In this document: in pieces, positions 26,401 through 37,293 of the stretch
How the letters are laid out: each line of letters starts with the position of its first letter
Numbering within the stretch: the first letter of the stretch is position 1
Assembly: GCA_027627225.1 (NCBI GenBank)
Contig: JAPFQT010000089.1
Span: 780,838-844,837 of the forward strand
Source of the DNA: Congeria kusceri
Lineage: Eukaryota > Mollusca > Bivalvia > Myida > Dreissenidae
Direction of reading: 5' to 3'
Length of the DNA stretch: 64,000 nucleotides
Position numbers and translations under genes: made by a program
Notes under the pieces: generated by a model
What the model was told of the DNA's origin: nothing
Database searches by the model: none
What the model saw: the letters and a program-made list of their open reading frames with translations, nothing else

Positions 26401-28845
26401 TTTGTTTACAGAATAGGTTCATCACTGTCATGATGTATGTTGAATTTCAAGTCAATACTTCTTATAGATATTAAGAAATTTGACCTAAAGCAAACTTTCT
26501 CAGTTGAAAAAGGGCAATAACGCCACAAAAATCCCTGATATAGTTTCCTCATCTTGTCTACATAATGTTTTCATAACTGTGATCCAAGTATTTTGAGCTT
26601 CAAGTCAATTCCTGTTAAAGATATTGTGAAATTTGACCTAAAGCAAAAATTCTAATTTGAAAAACAGCCAATAACTCAGGAAATCCTTTATATAGTTATC
26701 TCCTTTTGTCTACCGAATAAGTTCATCACCGTGATCAAGTACTTGGAGTTTCAAGTCAATAACTCATATAGGTATTGAGAAATTTGACCTAAAAGGAAAA
26801 TTGTAAGTTGAAAAAAGGGTTATAACTCCAACAAATTCCTTGAAATAGTCACCTCTTCTTTTCTGCAGAATGGGGTCAGCACTATAAACACATACCTTGA
26901 ATTCAATTTAATGTCTTTGATAGTTATTGAAAAAAAAAGTCCAAACAAGTTCAGATAACTCTGGAAATACAAATCACAGCGGTACCTGCCTTGTTGTATC
27001 GTCGTCCCCTTTTGGTAGTGAACAAGTATTGAAAGTTTCAAATGGATACCTTTGATAGTTTTTGAGAAATGGACTAACAAAAAATTAACCAAAAAACTTA
27101 ACCACAAAACTTAACTAACGCAGACGAGCTAAAAATGGCAAAAAGCAGTTGTCAAAAATTGCCCATTCTGAAATATGATATTTTGTCACCCTTCATGGTT
27201 AAAAGCATTGGTAACAATAACACAAGATTGAAGAAGTGAAATTTTGAATGAGCCATTTAAACTGCCCCTACCATACAAGGTAAAAAAGCATTAATAAGAA
27301 TAACACAATTACATCTAAACTGTTAAGAACTTGTACCTGTGGTATCTGTGTGGTCTTCCCACTGCCTGTCTCCCCTATAATCACAACACTGTTGTGCCTC
27401 TGCACCTCACTGATAAGCCTCCCTCTGGCTGGGTGTATGGGCAAGTTGTGCCTCTCCTCTTCAATCTTAGTGTAATGGTCATCTTAACAACATTGAAGCA
27501 TGTAGATTCACAGTGGTTTAATGGATATGGCTTCGCTTTGCTATCATGAGATTGAAATCCAATCACTACTTAATAAGCATTCAACCTTTTTAAAAGACGA
27601 AAAATACTGGTGCTACCAAGGAAACAGACTCAAACGTGCTTCAATCAGCATCAGGTTTTCAATACAATGAAGCTAAAATATATATGTTTAAAGTAAAAAC
27701 TGACATCGAAACATTTCATCAAAAAAATCTATCAACAAGTCGATCTACATTGCTTTACACTGGAAGTTAAAGAATGTTAAAGGCAAATGCTTTTAGACTT
27801 AAAAGATGTTACTGACAAATCTAGAATTTCAAACCCAACTTTTCAAAAGTGAAAAAATATGTCAGACATTCATCGTCAAAAGCTAAATATGTCAGACATT
27901 CCTTTTAAAAAGCTTAAAAAATATGTAAGACATTTGGTCTGACAACATCTCATAACTTGCTGGTCCAAAAACAAAATTTGCCAACTGAAAACATGTTTCT
28001 TCAGCAAAGCTTTTGAAACCTTGAAAAAGCTGTCAAACAGTTGAATAGATTCTAGGTTAATAAATGCTGGTCCCACGCAAAACTGGCCTGACATGACCTT
28101 AGGACTGACGGCTCTTGGGAATTCTGTCAATGTCAAAGTATCATGGGAGTACCAGTTCTCGAGCCTCTAAGGATGTACCCTGGTCTGTGGACTTTGTTGC
28201 AAAAGCATTTTTGAAAATAACATTATAGATCAATATTTCTGACTCTGAAACACATGTTTATACATTAATAGTGACACAGTTTGTGTCTATTTTAGAAAAT
28301 TTACACTGTATTATGTTGCCACCCTGCTATTTAAACTGTCATGGTGGCCTAAAAATTGCTTACCTATTCTCGAACCCACAACTATAAATAACGAACACAT
28401 GGTGTATCACATGATTATCGTGTGTCTTTCCAATGCAGCCAATAGGGGAGCTAAAAGGGGAGTTTTTCTTTCAGAACAATACTTTTAATTTAAGAAATAT
28501 GTACATTTATTTGAAATGCATAAAAGGTCATAGAGTGTTCAATAAAACTGTTTAACAAAACAAAATTATAGTAGTAAATACATGTTTTAACTGCATATTT
28601 CCGATAAATATGCTACGATTGTACAGATTGTTTAACATTGCACCGGTACACATAATCTGATGAGGTCATACACACTTTGCTTACATGTAAACAGCGCACG
28701 AATGAAAGGTTCGAAAATAGGCGAGGTTCGAGAATAGGTACCTACACGATAACACAAATAATTCATTGCATTATATTCAACACTTACCTCCATTTTGTGA
28801 AAATTTAAACCTCTTTGGAGCTGGCCCATCATTGTGCCCATTCAT
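5429..28845 (-). CDS. DHX33: DHX33-type DEAH-box ATP-dependent RNA helicase, 20 exons
   Basis: Complete spliced gene, 659 codons (human DHX33 is about 707). Exons, 5' to 3': 28845-28788, 27458-27337, 25552-25502, 24911-24840, 24404-24295, 23409-23292, 22853-22755, 18540-18455, 18135-17964, 17417-17320, 15679-15506, 14886-14796, 14251-14186, 12682-12594, 12200-12134, 10441-10337, 8816-8683, 7825-7759, 7452-7343, 5519-5429. Every junction is AG/GT with matching phase. Motif I is GETGSGKTT (about residue 48), II DEAH (145), III SAT (182), [10 protein letters not shown] (305), [10 protein letters not shown] (352). The tail [11 protein letters not shown] and [15 protein letters not shown] is diagnostic of DHX33 rather than DHX35 or DHX8. 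In the family this enzyme unwinds RNA, acts in rDNA transcription and translation initiation, and has been reported as a cytosolic RNA sensor. The exon 2 acceptor (27459) has a weak pyrimidine tract and was chosen by phase; the first 20 residues are least certain. Confidence 0.93.
5955..7276. repeat. 24-bp minisatellite, about 55 copies, in the last intron of DHX33
   Basis: Head-to-tail 24-bp units, typically CCATGTTGCTATGGGTTGCC plus CAAA, diverging at the left edge (5955-6300). Because 24 is a multiple of three and stops are rare, several frames stay open on both strands (up to 302 codons), giving CYGLPKPC or MVWATHSN repeats. These are satellite by-products, not genes. It fills most of the intron between exons 19 and 20. 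Confidence 0.95.
8010..8625 (+). repeat. Tandem units of about 140 bp with GTGACCTTGACCCC cores, intron 17 of DHX33
   Basis: Four to five diverged units with CATATGCAATCCCAAGCGAG, GTCTCGATATAAGGTATCTA, TTTCATTAAAATATCTCAA, TATTGAGNGGAAAC and GTGACCTTGACC. The same unit is found in the family A elements at 10680 and 58430. Confidence 0.8.
8985..10044 (+). mobile_element. Two adjacent family C elements (pearl/HINE-like)
   Basis: The copies run about 8999-9603 and 9604-10044. The head reads ACAAGATTNTGTNTTTGATAA then CACACATGCCCCCGGC; the tail reads GATGCCGGGGGCATAAAAAC, so head and tail form a short inverted repeat. Between them are units of about 180 bp with AGGTCAAGGTCAAAGTGAGG, GGGTGATATGGGTGGATTGG, AGCAACAACTGTGTAAG and TAGACGAAACGGTAAAATC. 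A truncated copy lies at 22035-22305. There is no coding capacity. Confidence 0.75.
10105..10262. repeat. Degenerate tRNA-like SINE fragment
   Basis: GATTTGACTCACAACCTCTC and CAGGGCAGGCACTTTATCCA resemble the worn T-arm and anticodon side of a tRNA-derived SINE in minus orientation. No intact A and B box pair is left. Confidence 0.4.
10528..11277 (+). mobile_element. Family A element (pearl/HINE-like)
   Basis: Head ACAAAAGCTGTCGGAGGACA, then GCGCACTCGACTTTTC; tail CTTCGAAAAGTCGAGCTAA. CTCGACTTTTC and GAAAAGTCGAG are complementary subterminal repeats. The core holds units with GTGACCTTGACCC and AAAAAGGCCCATAATTTTGAC. Further copies lie at 12907-13974, 53227-53848 and 58253-59599. The end in CTAA after a hairpin-capable sequence fits Helitron/Helentron-related elements. 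Confidence 0.75.
12907..13974 (+). mobile_element. Family A element with tandem core, intron 13 of DHX33
   Basis: Head ACAAGAGCTGTAAGAGGACT and CTGGACTATTC; tail CTTCGAATAGTTGAGCTAA. The inner units, about 150 to 170 bp, contain ATAACTTATGTAGTTTTGAA, AACTTTAACCAGAAAATCTA, AACTCTGTCAAAATACAAA and GTTGATGACAAAGGTATATT. Confidence 0.75.
14437..14682 (+). mobile_element. Family B element, hairpin-ended
   Basis: Head AACAAGAGGGCCACCTAGGT; core GACCTAGTTTTTGATCC and ATATGGAGTCTAGAGTG; tail AAAGCTCACCATGCGCACGT then TGTGCTCAGGTGAGCTTAAA, a hairpin. Other copies end at about 37195 and 43752. Confidence 0.7.
15707..15852. mobile_element. 146-bp palindromic MITE next to DHX33 exon 11
   Basis: Perfect 18-bp terminal inverted repeats ACGCTAGTCAATTGTTCC (15707-15724) and its complement (15835-15852). 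The inner arms are also complementary with small gaps (GTATGTATTAGTC against GACTTATACATAC). The left edge lies only 27 bases from the first base of exon 11. Confidence 0.8.
16185..17340 (-). repeat. 34-bp tandem array derived from the end of DHX33 exon 10 with its 5' splice site
   Basis: About 34 units of 34 bp. On the minus strand each reads ACCGGCATGGTGAAAGCCAA, then GTAAGTGCTGTCAT, which is the last 20 nt of exon 10 (TGMVKAK) plus a near-perfect donor. The first unit is the true exon end (donor at 17319-17318); the rest extend into intron 10. Continuing through any later donor reads AAG TAA, a stop. A few units carry point changes in the donor (for example 16193-16200, 16490-16500). Confidence 0.93.
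18487..21143 (-). repeat. 77-bp tandem array derived from the start of DHX33 exon 8 with its 3' splice site
   Basis: About 34 units of 77 bp (some 76 because GCAGCAAACAGG is shortened to GCAGAAACAGG). On the minus strand each unit carries an acceptor CTCTGTTACAG followed by about 50 nt equal to the start of exon 8 ([18 protein letters not shown]), then CATGACTATAGTCCCT. The unit nearest the coding side is the real exon 8 (18540-18455), where CTCTTCCAGATAC continues instead. In every other unit the same frame reads GTC ACA TGA, a stop. Units differ at a few sites (GAGCAG, ATGCAG or GGTGCAG variants). Confidence 0.93.
22035..22305 (+). mobile_element. Truncated family C element, intron 7 of DHX33
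   Basis: Single-unit copy with GATAAACACACATGCCC, GGGTCAAGGTCAAAGCA, AGCAACAACTGTGTAAG, and ATATGCCTCCCGCATCAAGA near the end; the final GGGGGCATAAAAAC has decayed. Confidence 0.65.
25255..25490. mobile_element. Short foldback repeat with CACATGCATTAAGCC edge, intron 3 of DHX33
   Basis: Contains CCTGTGCAGTCTGCACAGGC (a local palindrome), GGGACGGCACTTTCC, TGCGGAAAGTGCCATCCTGA, TCACAGGCTGATCTGG and ACGACACTTAACGCACATGC followed by ATTAAGCCTG. I recall this as a highly repeated element in heterodont bivalves (from memory, unverified). Confidence 0.65.
26120..27135. repeat. Degenerate tandem repeats, intron 2 of DHX33
   Basis: Roughly 120-bp units with AAATTTGACCTAAAGCAAA, TTGAAAAAGGGCAATAAC and TTTCAAGTCAATNCTTATA recur four or five times, then AACGCAGACGAGCTAAAAAT, which resembles a family A tail. 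Confidence 0.6.
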
Positions 28846-29130
28846 GATTCCTGACTTTTGTTACAAAGATGTTACCTGGAATAATGGATCATCATTATTA
28901 TATTATCATACAAGTATCCGTTACGAATAAGGAACAGTGCTGTCCGAATTAAACATCACCGTTAGAAAACACTAACTTTCAGGGCTTCTAGATTTTGTAC
29001 AGGAAATAAAATGAAACATTCCAGGATACAATTAATAAAAAAGTATAGTTAGATACGATAACGTCTTTAAAACATATATACAAACCCTTGTCGTAACCTT
29101 TTTGCAACACACATGCAAAACTATAAACTG

Positions 29131-29150
29131 TGCGCCGCCATATTGGTACG
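29131..29150 (-). promoter_or_regulatory. YY1-type motif in the DHX33 5' region
   Basis: The minus strand reads AATATGGCGGC at 29144-29134, an exact match to the YY1 consensus AANATGGCGGC, about 290 bases upstream of the DHX33 ATG. YY1 motifs of this kind often lie at or just downstream of the start of TATA-less housekeeping promoters. An acceptor-like TTATTCCAG lies at about 28876-28868, so a spliced 5' UTR is possible. Confidence 0.5.
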
Positions 29151-29193
29151 GGTTACATATCACTGTAATGCTTTGCTAACAAACACTATAATT
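29150..29193. repeat. SINE-derived fragment at the DHX33 5' flank
   Basis: About 44 bases (GGGTTACATATCACTGTAAT onward) match, with three or four differences, the reverse complement of 29705-29747 inside the SINE at 29536-29878. It lies just upstream of the YY1-type motif. Confidence 0.65.
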
Positions 29194-29535
29194 TCAATCT
29201 GATTGACACTTGCGTTTAAAACATTCTGATTATTTAGTGGGCTTTTTTAGCCAAGTGTACAATGAATTATTAAGTAAAAACATTGTATTCAATAACATTA
29301 TTCATTACAACACGTTTCACGAACTTGATCCAACAGATATTTATTTTTCCCCAATGTTTTATTCTCGAAAAATAAAGATATTCACACTCATATGAGTACA
29401 GAAAACATGTATTTTCAGTTATATATGTAAAAACTTGCAAGTAAAATAAAAAAAAACAGAAACATGTTATAAAAATGGAATGGCACAATTGAAAGAATAA
29501 TAATAATAAAGTACATACACAAAATGCAATAAAAT

Positions 29536-29878
29536 GAATATTGTTTTTGTTTGTTTGTTTGGGGTTTTTCGCCGTATTCAACAGTATTTCAGTCATATAA
29601 CGGCGGTCAGTTAACCAACTCACACTTTTCTTGGGTAAGCTGGTTTACCAGTACTAAGTGCACATACTTATGCCAGTAACTGACAACTGCCCTACTTGAA
29701 TCAGTGCTAGTGTTTGTTAGCAAAGAATTACAGTGATATGTAACCCGTAGGAGAATGGCCGTAGACATAATTTCATGACCAATCCCCACACAAGTTAAGT
29801 GGCCGGGCTGGGAATCGAACCCTCGATTGTCGGATTTGTATTCCAGCGCTCTACCGACTCAGTTAGTCGGCCCGGTCA
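29536..29878 (-). mobile_element. tRNA-derived SINE
   Basis: Minus orientation. The head (about 29877-29805) reads TAACTGAGTCGGTAGAGCG (A-box side) and GGTTCGATTCCCAGCCCGG (B box and acceptor end). The body carries a conserved-looking block CCGTATTCAACAGTATTTCA then GTCATATAACGGCGGTCAGT. Related blocks at 34130 and 54905 show it is a family. Confidence 0.8.
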
Positions 29879-29879
29879 A

Positions 29880-32280
29880 TAAAATGTATAACGCTTAGAC
29901 CTAAATAAAAATGGATAAAGTTTTACATCAAATATAAGTTATATCTTTAGTTAAATCTTCTCCGTGTTGTTCTCAATTCATTTAATTTATCTTCGACCGA
30001 AGCAATTATTTCTTATATTCTGACATTTCGATCAATTTTATTTGATGTTTACTTTTAATAATTGTATTACTTTTTGTTCCGAACTTATATATTCCAAATT
30101 AGCAAACATCTCCTTTTTCACATCACTCAATCCATTCGACCTTGAATGTCGGAGTCAAACTACATGATATTTTTTTCTTTATGTATGACATTAAGAGTGT
30201 CATTTCTTCTTATATGTGTGCAATAATATGTTATTATTGGGTTTGTGCCACAGTTCGTCTTCTATATTTTGTTTCTGTTAATCTCTATTTCCTTTTTAAT
30301 GGTGATATCATATCCATTTTATTAAATGCAGCAAATTAATACTTTCATCTCTGACCATGCCCTTTTTCGATTCTCATTAAATAATAACTGCGTGTTATTG
30401 TTATATATTCTTCAAATTAAAAGTGTTGTTAAGTTTAAAATAGCCCGGTCCACATTAATCGTATAAAAATGAATAACAAGGCAAACAAGAGATTGGTCTG
30501 ATTTAAAACCCGGCTATATAGATGTAGTTTCGCGCGTTTCTAATTGAAGAAGAGGACATTAGAAAATAGTCCAGTCTGCAAAATTATTAGAATTCCAAGT
30601 TCTTAGATTTATAAGGATGTACATTTTTGTAAATGCCAGTTAAGTCGTACGTATCTTTTAATTAATATATTTTACCTGAATATTTAGTACATATATTTGT
30701 TGTTGTTCTGTTCTTTAATTTATCTGTTTAAATTATTGCACATCCATACAATCACCTCCTATTATCAATATACACGTAGTCATCTAGATTAGTAAGAATA
30801 GTCTTAAATGTTATGTTTACATCAGTGCCCCTCAGTATATGCAAAAACGACATTGCACATACAAAATTAATGAACTACCAAGAAAGTCAACCAACTGATT
30901 GAGTAACAATTCTGGGTGAGGCATTGTAAGCATGAATCATATGTAATGCTTCGGGATAGAACACTAGTCTTCTTTTTTTAATTTCTCTTACCTACATAAT
31001 CTCCGTTTGCAAATACACATGCGATAATTATAGAATTGCAGTCACCAAGTCTTACAGTTTTTCACGTTTATTAAGTTTGACTGAAATAAGCAAAACGCAG
31101 ATACAGTTTATTAAAGTAAGAGAGGTACGTCATGCCAGACAATTAACAGACAAGCATTGAATACATGGTGAACAGTGTACAGTATCTAACAAACTTCGGC
31201 AAGGAAATTAATGATTAAACGTCTGAATAAAAACACGCAATATTCTGTAAATGTACATAGCGAAAACGGTTAAGTGGATAATTTGTTTTATATTAATAGA
31301 ACTAACGTGTAGTAAACTTTCCAACAGTTTTCTTGTCATCCGAAAAGAAACGTCAGTATATGTGCAAACTATCAACTAACAAATAGGTTTGAATGACAAA
31401 CCATCGAGAGAGATCAACTATGATGTCAACGTTTTACTCTGAGTCTACTGATCATGCTAAAATAACTACTTAGTTGAACGTGGAATTTTGGAATTGCAGC
31501 GGAGAACGGAGGGTCATATATACTGATACTTGTATATTTAAAGGCCTAGTTTAATACTTCTTTATTTGACCCCACCAACCCTCCCCAAAGAAGACCCTTA
31601 TCAGCTGAGATAAATACACTGCTGCTATTGAAACAGTGCACTTAGCCAAGAGAGTAGACTTTAGATGACGATAAGATATTTTATGGTGGACCAATCAATA
31701 TACAGAGTGGAATATCCCATATGGAGCAGCCAGACATTCCTTACACTTGGCCTGTAAAGCATTCATAACAGCATTACAATCGCAATATTCAAACTCACAA
31801 ACAACGAATCTCGTGTATTACAAGTTTTGTTTTACATACTGCTTTATGTATTACATTTGCGTACAGTCCGAGTTTCTCCAAATTATTTGAAAGACGAGTA
31901 TTGTATACAACAATAATATAAAACAACTTCATTTATGGAAGGTATGTTGTCTTTTTAATACGTGTTGAAGTGTACATTTTATACTGACAGTTTGTCGGAC
32001 TCAGCTATCTGTTGTACAAACGCGGACTGTCAAAACTATAATAAACGTAAAAATCCATATATTCATATTTTATAACGCTTTGGTAGCATCTCGTTAAACG
32101 AATGTAATTTGCACATTTGTAAGTCATTTATATTTTGCATATACGTTATCAGATGCATTTTACAGAAGTCAGGTTATGACAACCAAAGTTTATCACGAAA
32201 GATTTCACTGACGGCCCAGGCCACGCATTATATTTTGATAAATGTAGATGTTTTCTTTCGTAAATACCGCTAATATCCCC
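29880..32280. other. Intergenic AT-rich DNA
   Basis: No supported gene. Short frames such as 30142-30339 lack domains, and I see no convincing RNA gene or repeat. Confidence 0.5.
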
Positions 32281-32284
32281 AGTC

Positions 32285-32725
32285 ATAGAGTCACATTTTC
32301 ACCGCCTCGTTTAGCTACGTTGCGCAACGTGGCAAGTACGTAGTTGAGCGTGGCCATAACGCGCCTAAACGTGGCACAACTTGGCCAGTAGATAGTTCAA
32401 CGTAAACGACAAATCAGAATTTTGAGAAATTTCAAAATACTTCTACGTAATACCACAACGTCCTTATACCTTCATGTAGTGGTACACGTGGCACAACGTT
32501 GAACAGCGTGACCTTAATGTAGCACATCGTGAACAGAACGAGAGTCAATTACTACGTTATGCTTCGCAATTCGCTACGTTAAACTACGATACAACACGCA
32601 TCACTCTGGTTATTGTTACGCTTAGCTGCACTATGCACTGCGTTCTTCCGCGCAAATTTACGTAACGACACGTTATTGTAAAACGGCACGTAATAACGTG
32701 ACACTATAATCAGGACCTAAAATGC
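32285..32725. other. ACGT-rich block
   Basis: The tetramer ACGT occurs at least 15 times in about 440 bases, in phrases such as CTACGTTGCGCAACGTGGC, AAACGTGGCACAAC, ACACGTGGCACAACGTTG and CACGTAATAACGTGAC, within otherwise AT-rich DNA. There is no ORF. Confidence 0.6.
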
Positions 32726-33414
32726 GGTTCACAAAACGTAGCCAAATCACTGTGCACTGTCATTGTGGACTTGTGCATGATAATTTGATTTATTCACCAG
32801 GATTGTGAATGTTCAAGCACATTGAAAACGATCTGGCGATATTATATTTGTTGTTATGCTGCCAATTGTTCTACTAAATACTTACCATTGCTAAATAGTA
32901 TTTATGTAAACTAACACCTTACTTCCTGTCTGGACAACAATGGTAATCTTCAAAAGGTTGAATGAAAGCACTATTGTTCGTTCATTTCGTTTGTTCATTA
33001 TCTATAATTCATTCGCGTCAACACTCTCATTGTAAAATTGATATTCTAAATGAACGTTGGGCTGGTCTTAAAATGGTTTCAAAATGGAACATTGGAATTT
33101 TGTGTGGAATTCAAATTATTTTACTAATTATTAAAAGTAAGTTCATATGCTAAAAGTGTCCGATTCGGACCTGGCAGTGGTTTCATTTTTGTGCTTAATT
33201 TTTGAAAGTAGGCATTAAATTGTTATTTTACTTATTTTATGTGTATTGTTTCTTGATTTGAAAGAATTTTATGCTGCATTGAATAATTTTGCGACCAGAG
33301 TTATAACGACTTAATAAACATGCTTTCGCCGGTATGTTTTACGTATCTGTATATTCTTCTTTCTTACAGAATGTTCGTCGAATACTATAGACTGCAATAA
33401 TTGGACTGGTCAGT

Positions 33415-33597
<183 letters not shown>

Positions 33598-33734
33598 GTT
33601 TTATGGCCCAGAACTACGGTTCCGCCTCTCAATAACGCAATGGGGACAAGTATAACCAAATACATATTTACAGAGAAAATCCCATTTTTATGATGAAACA
33701 AACGATACAATGTCACTCTCACCTTTTATACTGC

Positions 33735-34035
33735 AGAACGAAGACAGATTACATACATAAATCAAGACAACCTTGTGGGGCCAATTCACATATTCCTTTC
33801 ACATGTCCCTCGTATGCATCAGGACCATCACACTCGCATACTCTCGATCTCTCAATGTCCTCACAACCTTGTGGGGGCAATTCGCTTTTTTCTTTCACAC
33901 GTCCCTTAACTGCACGAGGACATAATACTCTCTATGTCCTCACAATTTCTGAGCTTTCGTTGATATTTTTTTCTCTTTCACACGGCCCTTGACTGTGTGA
34001 GGACATAATACTCTCTTATCCTCACAATAGTACAA
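33735..34035 (+). repeat. Degenerate tandem repeat with GAGGACATAATACTCTC
   Basis: Three units of about 100 bp with CTTTCACACGNCCCTTNACT, GAGGACATAATACTCTC, ATGTCCTCACAA and CCTTGTGGGGNCAATTC. Confidence 0.7.
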
Positions 34036-34129
34036 CGCAGCTTTACGCACCATACACCTACATGCAAATAGATCCAGGACAAAGTGGTATCAGCATGAAC
34101 GAATTGGTTATTACTTCAAAGAATGTTCA

Positions 34130-34330
34130 GTTTCTTTGGAGTTTAACGCCCGTTCAATAGTATTTCAGTCAAATACAGGCCGCATATTCCATATATTTGC
34201 ATTTTGTCTGACAGGCCAATGACCAACCAGTCAGGACACCAGCGTTTTTGAGTTATGTTGCTTGTTTGTGTGCCTGGTCATAAGTAGCAACTATTCACAG
34301 CTAAAGCCATGGTCATGGACCAAAATAACG
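34130..34330. repeat. SINE body fragment
   Basis: TTTAACGCCCGTTCAATAGT then ATTTCAGTCAAATACAGGCC matches the body of the SINE at 29560. The tRNA-like head is missing. Confidence 0.55.
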
Positions 34331-35037
34331 TGCATACAAGCTTTATGATCTTGTTTTATTGCGCAATTATATTAACCTGTCAAAATTTTCATAACTTAAC
34401 GACTCTAGGTCAAGTACTTTTGGAGATACACGCAACAAAACGAAATAAGCCAAAATTTCCAAATTTAAGGGTCATAATTCTTTAGTTACTAGCGAAACGT
34501 GATGCCATGATCGTTAAACAGATGGAATTACGAACTCGACCGATTATGAGACTCTCATAAATTAAAATAGTGCGTGCGGCAATTGTAACATATGCACATT
34601 TTGGCAGGTTAATAAAACACAATACCATTACATGTCTTTCGGACTATCTTATCCATAACACAATCATATTGGTTTGAATTGAATTACAAGATACACAATC
34701 AAATATATATTTATTGTTTATTTGTGCAAATAAGTACAATGTCGACATTTGACATCAATTTCAATAAACCAAAGAAATCATACAAATCACACTACAAGAA
34801 AGCCATATATAATGTACATGTCTCTGTTTAACTACAATGTTAACTTTTTTCTATGCCCTTTTCTCGGCCCATTTTTGTCCAACTGTCATTCTCACATTTC
34901 CTACAACTAGGGTAATGCACTTTCTTTCTTAAAACCCCTCTCTCTGTTCCGCAAGCCAAACAAACGTAATTCTAACCCTAGCCTTGCATTTTATAGTTGA
35001 AAAACATAACTTTCATTTTCGATTTTTTCAGAACTCA

Positions 35038-37196
35038 ACAAGAGGGCCATAATGCAGGCCGTCAACTGACTTTTGGTGAAAATATAGGAATTTTTTGTCC
35101 AAAATATAAAAGGTTTGAATATTATTATTACCAAAATATAGGAATTTGACGATAAAAATCTGCTTGGTCAAGCGTTTTGTCAGTAACCATTTCCTTACTT
35201 GAGCGCATTATAAAAACTCTTTTACTTCTAACAACAGGAAAACACAATTCAATGCAGGCTTTACACTTTACCAAGAAACATATCATTATTAAAAAAATAA
35301 AATTCACTCAGTACGGCATATGACAAAGTTGACCACCACAAACTTGTTTTTAAGTTGAAAATCAGGATGTTTGAGGTTCGTATCACCTCAGATGTAGAAG
35401 GCTTTTCAAACAGAGTATAACAGGAATGAGTCCTATGGTCAAGTTTCTTTCTCCATGTAGCTTAATATTCATGACCTAATGGTAACTGTGGATCTGTATG
35501 CATCTTTTTTCAGCTTACACCACAGTGTCCTCAACATTCAATAACACACAACATCACAATACCTACAAATAACTTGCAAAATAAAGAATCATGGAAAAAT
35601 AAGAATTTTCAATACCAAGACAAATGTGAGGTACTCAGAATACACAGGAAAAAGAAACTGGTCATAGTCAATATAACTTACATAGCACCACACTCAAAAC
35701 CACAGAAAATACAAAATATCTTGGTGATCATTTATAACTACTATATTAAACCTCATATGGTCATCCTGCATAATAAACAATGTAAAAAACAAGGCAAAAT
35801 CAGTCTGAGATGCATACTATTCTGCTATGTGGCACCCTTGGCAAAACTGCATATTCATTCTTTAAAGATGCAAAAAAATTCTTGTTTTACTAAAATGCCC
35901 TAGTTCATAATGTAATGTAATAGAGATGTGTCTGCCTTTTTAAACAGTATAACTTTGACAGTATAAATTTACATTTGATTCCGTAAACAGTCAATATCGA
36001 TCACCTGAGTTATGGACTAATCAAAACAAACATTTTGTTCATTTTTTGTGTGTGAAAGCAGCATGGCCCATATTCAAACTCGTCCGAGATTTCATCAATA
36101 CAAAGCTACCAACCAAGTTTCATGAAGAAATGACCAAACATGTAGTGTTTTCTAATGCAGCCTCTAATGTTCACAAGCTTTTTAAAAAAATACCAATGGT
36201 AACCTTTTTCTTTTTGACCTCACATTACCCATATTTGAACTCCTCCAAGATTTCACCAATAGATAGTTCTCATGTGATGTCATAACAGTGGAAATTGGTA
36301 TGTGGTAGACTTATTATTTGTGTACCACTGGAAAGCTGAGACCTTTGTCTATATGTTTTATTCCATTCAAAATTAATATGAAAAAGATATAATCAAAATG
36401 GTTACATTATAAAAACCAGGTTTTTTTCTCAGGTTTAGGGGAAGGGGCCTGGCCTTATAATTTAGGGGAAATTTTCATGACAAAACGTCCAAAAGGGGAA
36501 AGAAATTGTAAGATTAACTTTGAATTTCTGGAAAAGTGCAATTTTTCTGTGGGAAAGGGGCCTTTTTGCTAGCGGAAGCGGCCTTATAAGTCCCCTTTTA
36601 TATAAGGAAAAAAAACCTGAAAACTGATATATCGGGTTTACAGTGAAAAAATCGACAGATTCAAATTTCTCATTTTTTATAATGCGTAAGGAAACAAGAA
36701 CCATGTGCAAAATATGAATTTCAAGAGCTTTCCAACGATGTTTAAATCATAAAAATCGGACCAAGAACAAGAAAAAAAAACGAAATTTTGCCCCTATACA
36801 GTCTATATCAAAGGGTCTTGTTTTTACACTCCAACATGGCCGCCAATGAAAGGGATTTCCAGTGATTTTCACTTGTGTGGGAACTATCTACATTTGTATA
36901 ACTAAAATAATGACCATGTTTTATGAAGATTGGACCAAAAATGCAGCCTCTAGTGTGTTCACAAACATTTTCTTTTAATAGCAATGGTGACTTAGTTTTT
37001 GACCCCACATGATCCATATTGAAAATTGTCCAAGATTTCACCAATACAATGCAACTGACCAAGTTTTATGAAGAATAAACTAAAAATGTAGTCTCTAGAG
37101 TGTTCACAAGGCAAAAGTTGACGACGCACAACGACGGACGAAGACTGGTCACAATAGCTCACCTTGAGCACTTAGTGCTGAGGTGAGCTAAAAATC
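35038..37196 (+). mobile_element. Family B element pieces, disrupted
   Basis: A head-like AACAAGAGGGCCATAATGCA stands at 35038. Core phrases (GACCTCACATTACCCATATT, TCACCAATAGATAG) occur at 36050-36270 and 36835-37085. The tail ACAATAGCTCACCTTGAGCA then CTTAGTGCTGAGGTGAGCTA ends near 37192. The family D insert at 36421-36612 interrupts it, so this may be two nested or adjacent copies. Confidence 0.55.
36421..36612. mobile_element. Family D short element (GGTTTTTTTCTC ... GGAAAAAAAACC)
   Basis: Ends are GGTTTTTTTCTCAGGTTTAG and TATAAGGAAAAAAAACCTGA, forming imperfect inverted ends; inside are AGGGGAAGGGGCCTGGCC and GGGAAAGGGGCC. A second copy is at 60551-60712 and a fragment at 61625-61692. 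Confidence 0.65.
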
Positions 37197-37293
37197 AATA
37201 ACTGCCCAAAAAATAGAATAAAGCGGTGCCTCAGAAACTAAACATTAGTTTTTTTAGCCTTAGTGTGAGTGTATCATAATGGCCACACAAATT

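Larger units (their letters stand above)
22755..27458 (-). other. DHX33: DHX33 RecA-like domain 1 exons (2 to 7)
   Basis: Exon 2 encodes LPIHPARG and the Walker [14 protein letters not shown]. Exons 3 and 4 join at TQ|PRRVAA (motif Ia). Exon 5 carries VGYCVRFDD and TDGMLLREA. Exon 6 holds [17 protein letters not shown] (motif II). Exon 7 holds [15 protein letters not shown] (motif III). No catalytic residue is missing. Introns here are 0.4 to 1.8 kb and contain only repeat fragments. Confidence 0.92.

Noticed and set aside
29805..29877. Possible tRNA gene
   Set aside because: A and B boxes are present but they head a SINE body and the cloverleaf is imperfect, so it is a tRNA-derived repeat.
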